Below, in pieces: positions 55,560 to 64,000 of a stretch of DNA of 64,000 nucleotides. Below the pieces are notes generated by a model that saw only the letters and a program-made list of their open reading frames with translations, had not been told where the DNA came from and did not search any database. The DNA comes from Neptunitalea chrysea (lineage in GTDB: Bacteria; Bacteroidota; Bacteroidia; Flavobacteriales; Flavobacteriaceae): the NCBI RefSeq assembly GCF_027924145.1, contig NZ_BRVP01000016.1, positions 1 through 64,000 on the forward strand. The letters are read 5' to 3'. Positions within the stretch are counted from its first letter, which is position 1, and each line of letters opens with the position of its first letter. A program made the position numbers and the translations under genes.

Positions 55560-55979
55560 ATGTTACAGCCAAAAAGAACCAAATTTAGAAAACAGCAGAA
55601 AGGCCGTATGAAAGGGATCTCTCAGAGAGGTTTTCAGCTTTCAAATGGTATGTTTGGTATTAAATCAATGGATTCTTCATTCATAACTTCACGTCAAATA
55701 GAGGCGGCTCGTGTTGCTGCAACTCGTTACATGAAGAGAGAAGGTCAATTGTGGATTAAGATATTTCCAGATAAACCTATTACTAAGAAGCCTCTAGAGG
55801 TACGTATGGGTAAAGGTAAAGGTGCTCCGGAATACTGGGCAGCTGTTGTGAAACCAGGTAGAATTATGTTTGAAGTAGGTGGAGTGCCTATGGATGTAGC
55901 TAAAGAAGCTTTACGTCTTGCAGCTCAGAAACTGCCGGTAAGAACAAAGTTTGTTGTAGCACGAGATTATTCAGCTTAA
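55560..55979 (+). CDS. rplP: 50S ribosomal protein L16
   Basis: 139-residue L16 near the A-site t[22 protein letters not shown], then the [21 protein letters not shown] and [20 protein letters not shown] segments identify it. 12 bp before rpmC. Confidence 0.99.
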   Translation: MLQPKRTKFRKQQKGRMKGISQRGFQLSNGMFGIKSMDSSFITSRQIEAARVAATRYMKREGQLWIKIFPDKPITKKPLEVRMGKGKGAPEYWAAVVKPGRIMFEVGGVPMDVAKEALRLAAQKLPVRTKFVVARDYSA

Positions 55980-55991
55980 TTTTTTTTAATT

Positions 55992-56183
55992 ATGAAACAG
56001 TCAGAGATCAAAGAATTATCTGTTGCTGAGCTACAAGAGAAGCTTGGTGAATACAAGAAAAATTATGCAGATTTAAAAATGGCTCATGCTATTACACCGT
56101 TAGAGAACCCACTTCAAATTAGAAGTGTAAGAAAAACAGTGGCAAGATTAGCTTCAGAGCTTACAAAAAGAGAATTACAATAA
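55992..56183 (+). CDS. rpmC: 50S ribosomal protein L29
   Basis: 63-residue two-helix protein beside L23 at the tunnel exit. [19 protein letters not shown] and [19 protein letters not shown] fit the family. The usual length. It ends 17 bp before the preferred rpsQ start. Confidence 0.98.
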   Translation: MKQSEIKELSVAELQEKLGEYKKNYADLKMAHAITPLENPLQIRSVRKTVARLASELTKRELQ

Positions 56184-56200
56184 TTCTATTCTGCTTTATG

Positions 56201-56458
56201 ATGGAAAATAGAAATTTAAGAAAAGAAAGAGTAGGGGTAGTTACTAGCAATAAAATGGAGAAATCTATCGTGGTTTCAGAAGTTAAACGTGTTAAACACC
56301 CTATGTACGGTAAGTTCGTGTTGAAAACAAAAAAATATGTTGCACACGACGAAAAGAACGATTGCAATATTGGTGATACAGTAAAAATAATGGAGACTCG
56401 TCCATTGAGTAAAACCAAATGTTGGAGGTTAGTTGAAATCCTTGAAAGAGCGAAGTAA
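56201..56458 (+). CDS. rpsQ: 30S ribosomal protein S17
   Basis: 85-residue OB-fold protein that binds the 5' domain of 16S r[22 protein letters not shown] and [17 protein letters not shown] are diagnostic. Two ATG codons are adjacent (56198 and 56201); the second gives the [10 protein letters not shown] start usual in this group. rplN follows after 2 bp. Confidence 0.98.
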   Translation: MENRNLRKERVGVVTSNKMEKSIVVSEVKRVKHPMYGKFVLKTKKYVAHDEKNDCNIGDTVKIMETRPLSKTKCWRLVEILERAK

Positions 56459-56460
56459 TT

Positions 56461-56829
56461 ATGGTACAACAAGAGTCTAGATTAAAAGTAGCTGATAATA
56501 CTGGAGCTAAAGAGGTTTTAGCAATCCGTATTTTAGGTGGTACAAAAAGAAGATATGCTTCTGTAGGTGACAAGATAGTTGTTACAGTAAAAGATTCAAC
56601 TCCTAACGGTAGCGTTAAAAAAGGACAAGTTTCTACTGCAGTTGTTGTACGTACCAGAAAAGAAGTAAGAAGACCTGATGGTTCTTATATCCGTTTCGAT
56701 GATAATGCTTGTGTTTTATTAAACCCTGCTGGCGAAATGAGAGGTACACGTGTATTTGGTCCTGTTGCCAGAGAACTTCGTGATAAACAATTTATGAAGA
56801 TTGTATCATTAGCACCAGAGGTGCTTTAA
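56461..56829 (+). CDS. rplN: 50S ribosomal protein L14
   Basis: 122-residue L14 at the subunit interface. [20 protein letters not shown] is the standard start, and the C-terminus has [23 protein letters not shown]. Starts 2 bp after rpsQ and is 15 bp before rplX. Confidence 0.99.
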   Translation: MVQQESRLKVADNTGAKEVLAIRILGGTKRRYASVGDKIVVTVKDSTPNGSVKKGQVSTAVVVRTRKEVRRPDGSYIRFDDNACVLLNPAGEMRGTRVFGPVARELRDKQFMKIVSLAPEVL

Positions 56830-56844
56830 TACTGATGTATAGAA

Positions 56845-57159
56845 ATGATAAAGCTTAAAATAAAATCAGGAGATACTGTTAAAGTTATTGCCGGAGATCA
56901 TAAAGGTCAAACAGGTACTGTACTAAAAGTAGATCGTGAAAAGAATAAAGCGATTGTTGAAGGGTTAAACAAAGTGTCTAAGCATACAAAGCCTAGTGCT
57001 ACTAATCCTCAAGGTGGAATCGTAGAGAAGGAAGCACCAATACATATTTCAAACTTATCTTTGTTAGATCCTAAGTCAAACGAGGCTACCAGAGTTGGTT
57101 TTGAAGAACGTGATGGTAAGAAAGTAAGATTTTCAAAAAAATCTAAAGAAGTATTATAA
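56845..57159 (+). CDS. rplX: 50S ribosomal protein L24
   Basis: 104-residue KOW-domain assembly initiator. [20 protein letters not shown] is the KOW motif, followed by [13 protein letters not shown]. 2 bp before rplE. Confidence 0.98.
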   Translation: MIKLKIKSGDTVKVIAGDHKGQTGTVLKVDREKNKAIVEGLNKVSKHTKPSATNPQGGIVEKEAPIHISNLSLLDPKSNEATRVGFEERDGKKVRFSKKSKEVL

Positions 57160-57161
57160 TT

Positions 57162-57713
57162 ATGGCTTACGTTCCAAGATTAAAACAAGAGTATAAGGAC
57201 AAAGTTGTTGCTGCTCTTACAGAAGAATTCGGATATAAGAACGTGATGCAGGTTCCTGTTCTTAACAAAATAGTTGTTAGCCGTGGTGTTGGTGCAGCAG
57301 TTGCTGATAAGAAGATGATTGATTATGCTGTTGAAGAGTTAACTAAAATCACTGGCCAGAAAGCGGTTGCTACTATTTCTAAAAAGGACGTTGCTACTTT
57401 TAAATTACGTAAAGGTATGCCTATCGGTGCAAAAGTTACTTTACGTGGTGAAAGAATGTATGAGTTTTTAGATAGACTTATTACATCTGCACTACCAAGG
57501 GTAAGAGATTTTCATGGGATTAACGCTACCGGATTTGATGGTAGAGGAAATTATAACTTAGGTGTTACTGAGCAAATTATTTTCCCAGAAATCAATATTG
57601 ATAAAATTCACAGAATTTCTGGTATGGATATAACATTTGTTACATCTGCAGAAACAGATAAAGAAGCTAAATCACTATTAACCGAATTAGGATTACCTTT
57701 TAAAAAGAATTAA
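57162..57713 (+). CDS. rplE: 50S ribosomal protein L5
   Basis: 183-residue L5, a 5S rRNA binding protein of the central protuberance. [39 protein letters not shown] (two pieces) and the C-terminal [18 protein letters not shown] are conserved. In E. coli S8 represses the spc operon by binding near the rplE start; I see no hairpin there, but one precedes rpsH. 2 bp before rpsN. Confidence 0.99.
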   Translation: MAYVPRLKQEYKDKVVAALTEEFGYKNVMQVPVLNKIVVSRGVGAAVADKKMIDYAVEELTKITGQKAVATISKKDVATFKLRKGMPIGAKVTLRGERMYEFLDRLITSALPRVRDFHGINATGFDGRGNYNLGVTEQIIFPEINIDKIHRISGMDITFVTSAETDKEAKSLLTELGLPFKKN

Positions 57714-57715
57714 GT

Positions 57716-57985
57716 ATGGCTAAAGAATCAATGAAAGCCCGCGAGGTTAAAAGACAGGCATTGGTAGATAAATATGCAGAGAAAAGAAAAGCTTTAAAAG
57801 AAGCTGGAGATTACGAAGCATTACAAAAATTACCAAAAAATTCTTCACCTGTTCGTTTACATAATCGTTGTAAATTAACTGGTAGACCAAAAGGGTATAT
57901 GCGTACTTTTGGCGTTTCTCGTGTAATGTTTAGAGAAATGGCTAACAAAGGGTTAATTCCTGGAGTTAAAAAGGCAAGTTGGTAA
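57716..57985 (+). CDS. rpsN: 30S ribosomal protein S14, zinc-free type
   Basis: 89-residue S14 of the long form. [20 protein letters not shown] and the C-terminal [12 protein letters not shown] identify it. It has a single Cys and no CxxC pairs, so it is the zinc-independent version. It starts 2 bp after rplE and is followed by a 55-bp gap containing a hairpin. Confidence 0.99.
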   Translation: MAKESMKAREVKRQALVDKYAEKRKALKEAGDYEALQKLPKNSSPVRLHNRCKLTGRPKGYMRTFGVSRVMFREMANKGLIPGVKKASW

Positions 57986-57996
57986 GATTATAAATT

Positions 57997-58026
57997 GGTA
58001 GTAAGTTCTTTTAGAAAACTATTACC
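57997..58026 (+). promoter_or_regulatory. Hairpin upstream of rpsH, candidate S8 feedback site
   Basis: GGTAGTA (57997-58003), a bulged A, GTT, a 9-nt loop, then AAC and TATTACC (58020-58026): ten pairs including one G-U. No T run follows. It sits 15 nt before the rpsH start in the widest gap of the spc part. A bulged-A helix next to the S8 gene invites comparison with the S8 site in helix 21 of 16S rRNA. Confidence 0.5.
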
Positions 58027-58040
58027 GCAAATTAATATAG

Positions 58041-58439
58041 ATGTATACAGATCCTATTGCAGATTATTTAACAAGAATTAGAAACGCTAATAGCGCAGGG
58101 CACAGAGTGGTAGAAATACCTGCTTCAAACCTTAAAAAAGAAATTACTAAGATCTTATTTGATCAGGGGTATATCTTAAGCTATAAGTTTGAAGATAATT
58201 CAGTACAAGGTTCTATTAAAATTGCTTTGAAATATAATAAAGCTACTAAAGAGCCTGTAATTAGAAAGATTGAGCGTGTTAGTAAACCAGGTTTACGTAA
58301 ATATGCTGGTAAATCGGAATTGCCAAGAGTTTTAAATGGTTTAGGTATTGCTATTGTTTCTACTTCTCATGGGGTAATGACAAGCAAACAAGCTAAGCTT
58401 GATAATGTTGGTGGTGAAGTTTTGTGTTACGTTTACTAA
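58041..58439 (+). CDS. rpsH: 30S ribosomal protein S8
   Basis: 132-residue primary 16S binder. MYTDPIADYLTRIRNANSAGH and the C-terminal GIAIVSTSHGVMTSKQAKLDNVGGEVLCYVY, given here in part, are diagnostic. S8 is the spc operon repressor in E. coli. Its own start is preceded here by a hairpin in an unusually wide 55-bp gap. Confidence 0.99.
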   Translation: MYTDPIADYLTRIRNANSAGHRVVEIPASNLKKEITKILFDQGYILSYKFEDNSVQGSIKIALKYNKATKEPVIRKIERVSKPGLRKYAGKSELPRVLNGLGIAIVSTSHGVMTSKQAKLDNVGGEVLCYVY

Positions 58440-58458
58440 AATTTAAAGACAAGAAGAA

Positions 58459-59001
58459 ATGTCAAGAATAGGTAAAAGTCCAATTAAAGTACCTGCAGGT
58501 GTTACAGTAACCATTAATGGTGAACTAATTACAGTAAAAGGGAAATTAGGCGAATTAACTCAGGAAGTTAAAGACGTTGCTGTAAAGCAAGAGGATGGAC
58601 AATTAGTTTTAGAACCAAATGGAGAAACAAAAGCTCATAGTGCTAAACATGGTTTGTACAGAGCTTTAATCAATAATATGGTTGTTGGAGTTTCAGAAGG
58701 TTTTACTAAAGAATTAGAATTAGTTGGGGTAGGTTACAGAGCTAGTAATCAAGGTCAGAAGTTAGACTTAGCTTTAGGTTTTTCTCATAATATTGTATTA
58801 GAGTTAGCGCCAGAAGTAAAAGTGGAGACCGTATCTGAAAAAGGTAAAAACCCAATCGTTAAATTAACTTCACACGATAAACAATTAGTAGGTTTAGTAG
58901 CGGCTAAAATCCGTTCATTCCGTAAGCCAGAACCATATAAAGGTAAAGGTGTTAAGTTTGTAGGTGAAGTAATAAGAAGAAAAGCAGGTAAATCAGCTTA
59001 A
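58459..59001 (+). CDS. rplF: 50S ribosomal protein L6
   Basis: 180-residue L6, near the sarcin-ricin loop. [17 protein letters not shown] and the C-terminal motif [22 protein letters not shown] are diagnostic. 11 bp before rplR. Confidence 0.99.
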   Translation: MSRIGKSPIKVPAGVTVTINGELITVKGKLGELTQEVKDVAVKQEDGQLVLEPNGETKAHSAKHGLYRALINNMVVGVSEGFTKELELVGVGYRASNQGQKLDLALGFSHNIVLELAPEVKVETVSEKGKNPIVKLTSHDKQLVGLVAAKIRSFRKPEPYKGKGVKFVGEVIRRKAGKSA

Positions 59002-59012
59002 TAATTAGCAAT

Positions 59013-59369
59013 ATGGCATTATCAAAGACTGAAAGAAGACAACGTATTAAGAACAGAATCAGAAAAGTGGTTAATGGAACCACTGAGAAACCAAGATTGG
59101 CTGTTTTTAGAAGTAATAATGAGATCTATGCTCAATTAGTGGATGATGTAAATGGTGTTACCATTACTGCTGCATCTTCAAGAGATAAAGATATCAGTTC
59201 TGTAAAAGCAACTAAAAGTGAGAAAGCTGCGCTTGTAGGTAAGTCGATTGCAGAGAAGGCTTTAAAAGCAGGTGTAGATTCAATCTCTTTTGATAGAGGT
59301 GGATATTTATACCATGGTAGAGTTAAATCATTAGCTGAAGGAGCTAGAGAAGCAGGACTTAAATTCTAA
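59013..59369 (+). CDS. rplR: 50S ribosomal protein L18
   Basis: 118-residue 5S rRNA binding protein. [25 protein letters not shown] and [23 protein letters not shown] are typical. 6 bp before rpsE. Confidence 0.99.
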   Translation: MALSKTERRQRIKNRIRKVVNGTTEKPRLAVFRSNNEIYAQLVDDVNGVTITAASSRDKDISSVKATKSEKAALVGKSIAEKALKAGVDSISFDRGGYLYHGRVKSLAEGAREAGLKF

Positions 59370-59375
59370 GAAATT

Positions 59376-59900
59376 ATGTATCAGAATTATAAAAACGTAG
59401 AACTAGTTAAACCTAGCGGGCTTGAATTAAAAGATCGTTTAGTAGGCGTACAAAGAGTTACCAAAGTAACCAAAGGTGGTAGAGCATTCGGATTTTCTGC
59501 TATTGTAGTAGTAGGTGATGAGAATGGTGTTGTAGGACATGGTTTAGGTAAATCTAAAGAAGTTGCAGACGCTATTTCTAAAGCGGTTGAGGATGCTAAA
59601 AAGAACTTAGTAAGAATTCCTTTAAATAAAGGTACATTACCTCATGAGCAAAAAGGTAAATACGGTGGAGCAAGAGTTTATATTCAACCGGCTTCTCATG
59701 GTACTGGGGTAATTGCAGGTGGTGCAGTACGTTCAGTATTAGAAGCTGTAGGTGTACACGATGTATTATCGAAATCTCAAGGATCATCTAACCCTCACAA
59801 TGTTGTAAAAGCAACTTTTGATGCTTTATTACAATTAAGAGACGCTCGTACGATAGCAGCTCAAAGAGGAGTTTCTTTAGAAAAAGTTTTTAAAGGATAA
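59376..59900 (+). CDS. rpsE: 30S ribosomal protein S5
   Basis: 174-residue S5, which affects decoding accuracy. [36 protein letters not shown] and [18 protein letters not shown] are conserved. 12 bp before rpmD. Confidence 0.99.
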   Translation: MYQNYKNVELVKPSGLELKDRLVGVQRVTKVTKGGRAFGFSAIVVVGDENGVVGHGLGKSKEVADAISKAVEDAKKNLVRIPLNKGTLPHEQKGKYGGARVYIQPASHGTGVIAGGAVRSVLEAVGVHDVLSKSQGSSNPHNVVKATFDALLQLRDARTIAAQRGVSLEKVFKG

Positions 59901-59912
59901 AACAAGGATAAA

Positions 59913-60092
59913 ATGGCAAAGATTAAAGTTACACAAGTAAAAAGTAAAATTAAGCGTCCTGAAAACCAAAAAAGAACGCTTGAGGCACTTGGTCTTAAAG
60001 GTATTGGTCAGGTAGTGGAACATGAAGCTACTTCAAATATCCTTGGTATGGTAAATAAAGTTAAACACTTAGTTTCTGTTGAGGAAGCTTAA
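59913..60092 (+). CDS. rpmD: 50S ribosomal protein L30
   Basis: 59-residue L30, read directly from the sequence: it starts MAKIKVTQVKSKIKRPENQK, continues with TLEALGLKGIGQVVEH and ends KHLVSVEEA. It occupies its standard place between rpsE (12 bp) and rplO (16 bp). Length is normal for the family. Confidence 0.98.
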   Translation: MAKIKVTQVKSKIKRPENQKRTLEALGLKGIGQVVEHEATSNILGMVNKVKHLVSVEEA

Positions 60093-60108
60093 TAATAGAT
60101 AGTGTATT

Positions 60109-60561
60109 ATGAGTTTAAGTAACTTACAACCGGCAGAAGGTTCAGTTCACAAAGACGGAAAAAGAGTTGGTAGAGGTGAAGGTTCCGGAAAAGGAGGCAC
60201 AGCTACAAGAGGTCATAAAGGAGCTAAATCTCGTTCTGGTTATTCTAAAAAGATTGGTTTTGAAGGTGGGCAAATGCCACTTCAAAGACGTGTTCCTAAG
60301 TTTGGGTTTAAAAACTTTAACCGCAAGGAGTATGTTGGTATCAATTTAGGTAAATTACAAGAAATGGTTGATAACGGTGTTGTAACAGACACTGTAGATT
60401 TAGATGTTATTGTAGCTAATGGTTTAGCCAAGAAAACTGAGTTAGTTAAAATCCTTGGAGGAGGAGAATTAAAATCTAAATTAAAAGTAACCGTTCATAA
60501 ATTTACTGCTAGCGCTAAAGCTGCTATTGAAGCGGCTGGTGGTGAAGCTGTGAGTTTATAA
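60109..60561 (+). CDS. rplO: 50S ribosomal protein L15
   Basis: 150-residue late assembly protein. MSLSNLQPAEGSVHKDGKRV, then GRGEGSGKGGTATRGHKGAK and FEGGQMPLQRRVPKFGF identify it. 13 bp before secY. Confidence 0.99.
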   Translation: MSLSNLQPAEGSVHKDGKRVGRGEGSGKGGTATRGHKGAKSRSGYSKKIGFEGGQMPLQRRVPKFGFKNFNRKEYVGINLGKLQEMVDNGVVTDTVDLDVIVANGLAKKTELVKILGGGELKSKLKVTVHKFTASAKAAIEAAGGEAVSL

Positions 60562-60574
60562 CCAATAAGCAACC

Positions 60575-61924
60575 ATGAAAAAATTTTTTGAGACATTAAC
60601 CAATATTTGGAACATTAAAGAATTGCGTGAGAGAGTAATTCTTACATTAACTTTGTTATTAGTGTATAGATTTGGATCTCATGTAGCTCTTCCAGGTATT
60701 GACACTGCGCAATTATCTGAACTTACAAATAAAACCAGTGGTGGAGGATTGTTAGATATTCTTAACGCCTTTACTGGTGGGGCATTTGCAAAAGCATCTG
60801 TGTTTGCGTTAGGTATTATGCCGTATATTTCGGCTTCAATTGTAGTACAGTTAATGGGCCTTGCAATTCCTTATCTTCAAAAATTACAAAATGAAGGGGA
60901 AAGCGGAAGAAAAACAATCAACCAAATTACCAGATGGTTAACTATTGGTATTTGTATTGTTCAGGCACCAGCTTACCTTTGGGGATTAAAACAATTAGGT
61001 GTTCCAGAATCAGCTTTTGTTAAAGGTCAAGGTCTTGATTTCATTATACCTTCTGTAATTATCTTAGTAACGGGTACCATTGTTGCAATGTGGCTGGGTG
61101 AAAAGATTACGGATAAAGGTATTGGTAATGGTATCTCTTTATTAATCATGGTAGGTATTATTGCTAGACTTCCACAAGCATTCATGCAAGAAATTGCCTC
61201 TAGAGTTACCGAGAACAACGGTGGATGGATGGTAATTTTAATTGAAGTTATTGTTTGGTTTGTGGTTATATTACTAAGTATTATGCTGGTAATGGCTGTT
61301 AGGCAAATTGGTGTTCAGTATGCAAGAAGAACTGCAACTGGAGGATATGAGGAGAAAAATGTGATGGGTGGAGCTCGTCAGTTTATCCCTCTTAAACTTA
61401 ACTCTTCTGGGGTTATGCCAATTATCTTTGCTCAAGCAATTATGTTTGTGCCAGGCTTATTAGCAGGTTTATCAGATTCTGAAACAGCACAGGGGGTTAA
61501 AACAGCCTTCAGTAACATGTTCGGGTTTTGGTATAACTTAGTATTTGCATTGTTGATAATCATTTTCACATACTTTTATACAGCTATCATGGTGCCAACT
61601 AGTAAAATGGCAGATGATCTTAAGAGAAGTCAAGGGTTTATTCCTGGAGTACGTCCTGGTACAGAAACAGCTGATTATTTAGACAAAATTATGTCGTTAA
61701 TCACATTCCCTGGCTCATTATTCTTAGTTTGTATAGCGGTTCTGCCTGCATTAGCAAATAATGCTGGTATTCAACAAGCTTGGGCTATGTTTTATGGTGG
61801 TACTTCCTTGTTAATTATGGTAGGTGTTGCTATAGATACGATGCAACAAGTGAATTCATACTTGTTGAATAGACATTATGATGGTTTAATGAAAACTGGT
61901 AAAAACAGAAAAGTATCAGCATAA
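60575..61924 (+). CDS. secY: Protein translocase subunit SecY
   Basis: Channel subunit of the Sec translocon, 449 residues with ten membrane segments. Landmarks are [17 protein letters not shown] (TM2 region), [27 protein letters not shown] in the cytosolic loop, and [11 protein letters not shown]. It joins the spc and alpha parts: infA follows after one base. No map or adk lies between them; adk is at 28.9 kb instead. Confidence 0.99.
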   Translation: MKKFFETLTNIWNIKELRERVILTLTLLLVYRFGSHVALPGIDTAQLSELTNKTSGGGLLDILNAFTGGAFAKASVFALGIMPYISASIVVQLMGLAIPYLQKLQNEGESGRKTINQITRWLTIGICIVQAPAYLWGLKQLGVPESAFVKGQGLDFIIPSVIILVTGTIVAMWLGEKITDKGIGNGISLLIMVGIIARLPQAFMQEIASRVTENNGGWMVILIEVIVWFVVILLSIMLVMAVRQIGVQYARRTATGGYEEKNVMGGARQFIPLKLNSSGVMPIIFAQAIMFVPGLLAGLSDSETAQGVKTAFSNMFGFWYNLVFALLIIIFTYFYTAIMVPTSKMADDLKRSQGFIPGVRPGTETADYLDKIMSLITFPGSLFLVCIAVLPALANNAGIQQAWAMFYGGTSLLIMVGVAIDTMQQVNSYLLNRHYDGLMKTGKNRKVSA

Positions 61925-61925
61925 T

Positions 61926-62141
61926 ATGGCAAAACAGTCGGCAATAGAACAAGACGGAACCATTATTGAAGCATTGTCTAATGCAATGTTTAGAGTAGAG
62001 TTAGAAAATGGTCATGTGGTAACAGCACACATCTCTGGTAAAATGCGTATGCATTACATTAAGTTATTACCTGGAGATAAAGTGAAGCTTGAAATGAGCC
62101 CATATGATCTTTCAAAAGCAAGAATTACTTATAGATATTAA
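61926..62141 (+). CDS. infA: Translation initiation factor IF-1
   Basis: 71-residue OB-fold factor that binds the A site during initiation. [42 protein letters not shown] and the C-terminal KARITYRY are diagnostic. It starts one base after the secY stop. Confidence 0.99.
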   Translation: MAKQSAIEQDGTIIEALSNAMFRVELENGHVVTAHISGKMRMHYIKLLPGDKVKLEMSPYDLSKARITYRY

Positions 62142-62152
62142 ATAGTAGTTAG

Positions 62153-62269
62153 ATGAAAGTAAGAGCATCACTGAAAAAGAGAAGTCCCGAGTGCAAGATT
62201 GTGCGTCGTAAGGGGAGATTGTACGTAATTAACAAAAAGAATCCTAGATTTAAACAAAGACAAGGATAA
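62153..62269 (+). CDS. rpmJ: 50S ribosomal protein L36, zinc-free type
   Basis: 38-residue L36 read directly from the sequence: starts [20 protein letters not shown] and ends NPRFKQRQG. Only one of the usual zinc ligands (a single Cys at 14) is present, so it cannot form the Cys3-His site. Lies 11 bp after infA and 2 bp before rpsM. Confidence 0.98.
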   Translation: MKVRASLKKRSPECKIVRRKGRLYVINKKNPRFKQRQG

Positions 62270-62271
62270 TT

Positions 62272-62646
62272 ATGGCTAGAATCGCAGGTGTAGATATACC
62301 AAACAACAAAAGAGGTGTTATATCTTTAACATATATCTTTGGTATAGGTAAAAGTAGAGCTAAAGAAATCTTAGAAACAGCTCAAGTAGATGAGAATAAA
62401 AAAGTATCAGATTGGAATGATGACGAAATAGGTCGTATTCGTGATGCTGTTGGTATTTTCACAATAGAAGGAGAATTACGTTCAGAAATTCAATTAAACA
62501 TTAAACGTTTAATGGATATTGGATGTCAAAGAGGAATTCGTCATAGAGCTGGTTTACCGTTACGTGGTCAGCGTACTAAGAATAACTCTAGAACTAGAAA
62601 AGGTAAAAGAAAAACTGTTGCTAACAAGAAGAAGGCAACCAAATAA
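62272..62646 (+). CDS. rpsM: 30S ribosomal protein S13
   Basis: 124-residue S13 of the 30S head, contacting the P-site tRNA and bridge B1. [31 protein letters not shown] and [25 protein letters not shown], the last in part, are conserved. In E. coli the S4-binding pseudoknot precedes rpsM; only 2 bp separate it from rpmJ here. Confidence 0.99.
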   Translation: MARIAGVDIPNNKRGVISLTYIFGIGKSRAKEILETAQVDENKKVSDWNDDEIGRIRDAVGIFTIEGELRSEIQLNIKRLMDIGCQRGIRHRAGLPLRGQRTKNNSRTRKGKRKTVANKKKATK

Positions 62647-62658
62647 TAAGTAGTTACA

Positions 62659-63057
62659 ATGGCAAAGTCGAATAAAACTGCAAAAAGTTCTAAAAAGCGT
62701 AAAGTTATAGTAGAATCAGTTGGTGAGGCACACATTTCTGCTACTTTTAATAATATCATTATTTCTTTAACAAATAAGAAAGGTGACGTTATTTCTTGGT
62801 CATCTGCCGGTAAAATGGGGTTCAGAGGTTCTAAAAAGAATACTCCTTACGCTGCTCAGGTAGCTGCCGAAGATGCTGCTAAAGTTGCAAATGAAGCTGG
62901 TTTACGCAAGGTTAAAGTTTTTGTAAAAGGACCTGGTAATGGTAGAGAATCTGCAATCAGATCTCTTCATAACACAGGGATTGAAGTTACAGAAATAATA
63001 GACGTTACTCCACTACCTCATAATGGATGTCGTCCTCCAAAAAGAAGAAGAGTTTAA
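62659..63057 (+). CDS. rpsK: 30S ribosomal protein S11
   Basis: 132-residue S11 of the platform. [21 protein letters not shown], the [20 protein letters not shown] segment and the C-terminal [18 protein letters not shown] are diagnostic. An 85-bp structured gap follows before rpsD. Confidence 0.99.
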   Translation: MAKSNKTAKSSKKRKVIVESVGEAHISATFNNIIISLTNKKGDVISWSSAGKMGFRGSKKNTPYAAQVAAEDAAKVANEAGLRKVKVFVKGPGNGRESAIRSLHNTGIEVTEIIDVTPLPHNGCRPPKRRRV

Positions 63058-63073
63058 TTATAATTCATAACAT

Positions 63074-63128
63074 TTAAGGGCGCTGATACGATTATCGAAG
63101 GATAGCCTTAATTCATAATCGCCCTTAA
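63074..63128 (+). promoter_or_regulatory. Structured leader upstream of rpsD, candidate S4 feedback site
   Basis: Outer stem TTAAGGGCG (63074-63082) with CGCCCTTAA (63120-63128); inner stem GATTAT (63090-63095) with ATAATC (63115-63120), stacked on the outer one on its 3' side (one C shared as an alternative pair); apical AAGG/CCTT (63098-63101, 63106-63109) with loop ATAG. No T-run terminator follows. S4 is the alpha operon repressor in E. coli and an rpsD repressor in Bacillus. The role here is inferred. Confidence 0.6.
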
Positions 63129-63142
63129 TAATTTTTAAAGAA

Positions 63143-63748
63143 ATGGCAAGATATACTGGTCCAAAAACTAAAATTGCTCGTAAGTTTGGTGAAGCAATTT
63201 TTGGAGATGATAAATCTTTCGAAAAAAGAAATTATCCTCCAGGTCAACATGGTAATAACCGTAGAAGAGGTAAAAAATCTGAATATGCAATCCAGTTAAT
63301 GGAGAAGCAAAAAGCAAAATATACATATGGTATATTAGAGCGTCAGTTCAGAAACCTATTCGAAAAAGCTAACCGTAGCAAAGGGGTTACAGGTGAGGTA
63401 TTATTACAATTATGCGAGTCTCGTTTAGATAACGTTGTTTACAGAATGGGAGTAGCTCCATCAAGAAGAGGTGCTCGTCAATTAGTTTCACACCGTCACA
63501 TTACAGTTAACGGAGAGATTGTAAATATACCATCTTATGCAATGAAAGCAGGTGATGTTGTAGGTGTAAGAGAAAAATCTAAATCTTTAGAGGTAATTGA
63601 AAACTCATTAGCTGCGAACAGTACTGTTTACGAATGGATTACTTGGAATACGGAAAAGAAAGAAGGTACATTTGTAGCTGTTCCTGAAAGACTTCAGATT
63701 CCTGAAAACATTAAAGAACAGTTAATCGTCGAGTTATACTCTAAATAA
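63143..63748 (+). CDS. rpsD: 30S ribosomal protein S4
   Basis: 201-residue primary 16S binder that nucleates 30S assembly. [40 protein letters not shown] and the S4 RNA-binding domain [33 protein letters not shown] (in part) are present. The N-terminus has no zinc cysteines. Its start is preceded by an 85-bp gap with a foldable element; rpoA follows after 24 bp. Confidence 0.99.
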   Translation: MARYTGPKTKIARKFGEAIFGDDKSFEKRNYPPGQHGNNRRRGKKSEYAIQLMEKQKAKYTYGILERQFRNLFEKANRSKGVTGEVLLQLCESRLDNVVYRMGVAPSRRGARQLVSHRHITVNGEIVNIPSYAMKAGDVVGVREKSKSLEVIENSLAANSTVYEWITWNTEKKEGTFVAVPERLQIPENIKEQLIVELYSK

Positions 63749-63772
63749 TAAATAAAAGACAGCAGTCATACT

Positions 63773-64000
63773 ATGGCATTATTTAATTTTCAAAAGCCCG
63801 ATAAAGTTATAATGATTGATTCTTCAGATTTTGAAGGGAAGTTTGAATTCCGCCCTTTAGAACCTGGATATGGATTGACCGTTGGTAACGCATTACGAAG
63901 AGTTCTATTATCTTCGCTTGAAGGGTTCGCTATCAGTTCGATAAGAATTGATAAAGTAGAGCATGAGTTCTCTACTATTCCCGGAGTAGTTGAAGATGTT
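63773..64000 (+). CDS. rpoA: RNA polymerase alpha subunit, 5' part (cut by window end)
   Basis: First 76 codons of the alpha subunit, read from the sequence. It starts [20 protein letters not shown] and contains the alpha N-terminal-domain motif [20 protein letters not shown] that forms the assembly dimer. The frame is open to the last base of the window. It has its standard place after rpsD; rplQ would be expected beyond the edge. Confidence 0.98.
   Translation, partial: MALFNFQKPDKVIMIDSSDFEGKFEFRPLEPGYGLTVGNALRRVLLSSLEGFAISSIRIDKVEHEFSTIPGVVEDV

Noticed and set aside
1-64000. Mobile elements, CRISPR arrays, tRNA genes, phage or defence genes
   Set aside because: Looked for transposase, integrase, Cas and direct-repeat patterns and tRNA-like cloverleafs; none found. 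The window reads as stable core chromosome.

Overview
The window is a continuous piece of an AT-rich Bacteroidota chromosome, almost certainly family Flavobacteriaceae. The markers are a type IX secretion (T9SS) type B sorting domain with a 'choice-of-anchor L' domain, a SusC/SusD pair, a PafA-type alkaline phosphatase, a GbsR-like regulator, promoters of the Bacteroidota form (TTTG or TTG, about 19 nt, then TAnnTTTG), starts that mostly lack a Shine-Dalgarno sequence, and the order rpsL-rpsG-fusA-rpsJ-rplC...secY-infA-rpmJ-rpsM-rpsK-rpsD-rpoA. I found no tRNA or rRNA gene, CRISPR array, insertion sequence, prophage or attachment site. The window is mainly housekeeping chromosome, and I do not see a new defence or mobile system in it.

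Layout. 1-4.8 kb: five co-directional genes (M28 peptidase, SDR reductase, SprT-like protease, mannose-1-phosphate guanylyltransferase, DUF389 membrane protein). 4.8-6.3 kb: MlaF/MlaE-type lipid ABC transporter genes on the minus strand. 6.4-8.9 kb: PafA-like phosphatase, convergent with a family 2 glycosyltransferase. 9.0-14.8 kb: a 1926-residue T9SS-exported surface protein with nine homologous modules. 15.3-20.0 kb (minus): methyltransferase, ketoacyl-ACP synthase III and glycine decarboxylase gcvP. 20.2-26.2 kb: UbiA-like membrane protein, an ECF sigma factor with a small Cys-rich partner, a GbsR-like regulator with an epimerase and two related small membrane proteins, and an M3 oligopeptidase. 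26.2-36.9 kb: a candidate small RNA, purK-purE, and divergently hpt-adk-obg-TPR-mpl, then radC, a deacetylase-like protein, a YjjG-type phosphatase and a secreted protein. 36.9-39.7 kb: rarA, rhomboid protease, rlmB. 39.8-46.2 kb: SusC-SusD with two surface-type lipoproteins and no degradative enzyme. 46.3-48.0 kb: a BamA/TamA-like outer membrane protein of unusual composition. 48.2-64.0 kb: the fused str-S10-spc-alpha ribosomal operons, cut by the window edge inside rpoA.

How the parts work together. The last 16 kb reads as one long transcription unit from a strong promoter ahead of rpsL. Its three widest gaps lie before rplC, rpsH and rpsD, and each holds an RNA hairpin. L4, S8 and S4, the autogenous regulators of the E. 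coli S10, spc and alpha operons, are encoded just downstream of these gaps, so the hairpins are good candidates for feedback sites. De novo purine synthesis (purK-purE) and purine salvage (hpt-adk) diverge from one short control region. A small transcript-like element with its own promoter box, foldable body and intrinsic terminator lies next to purE. Several minor genes have a TAnnTTTG box exactly 4 nt before the start codon, which predicts leaderless mRNAs.
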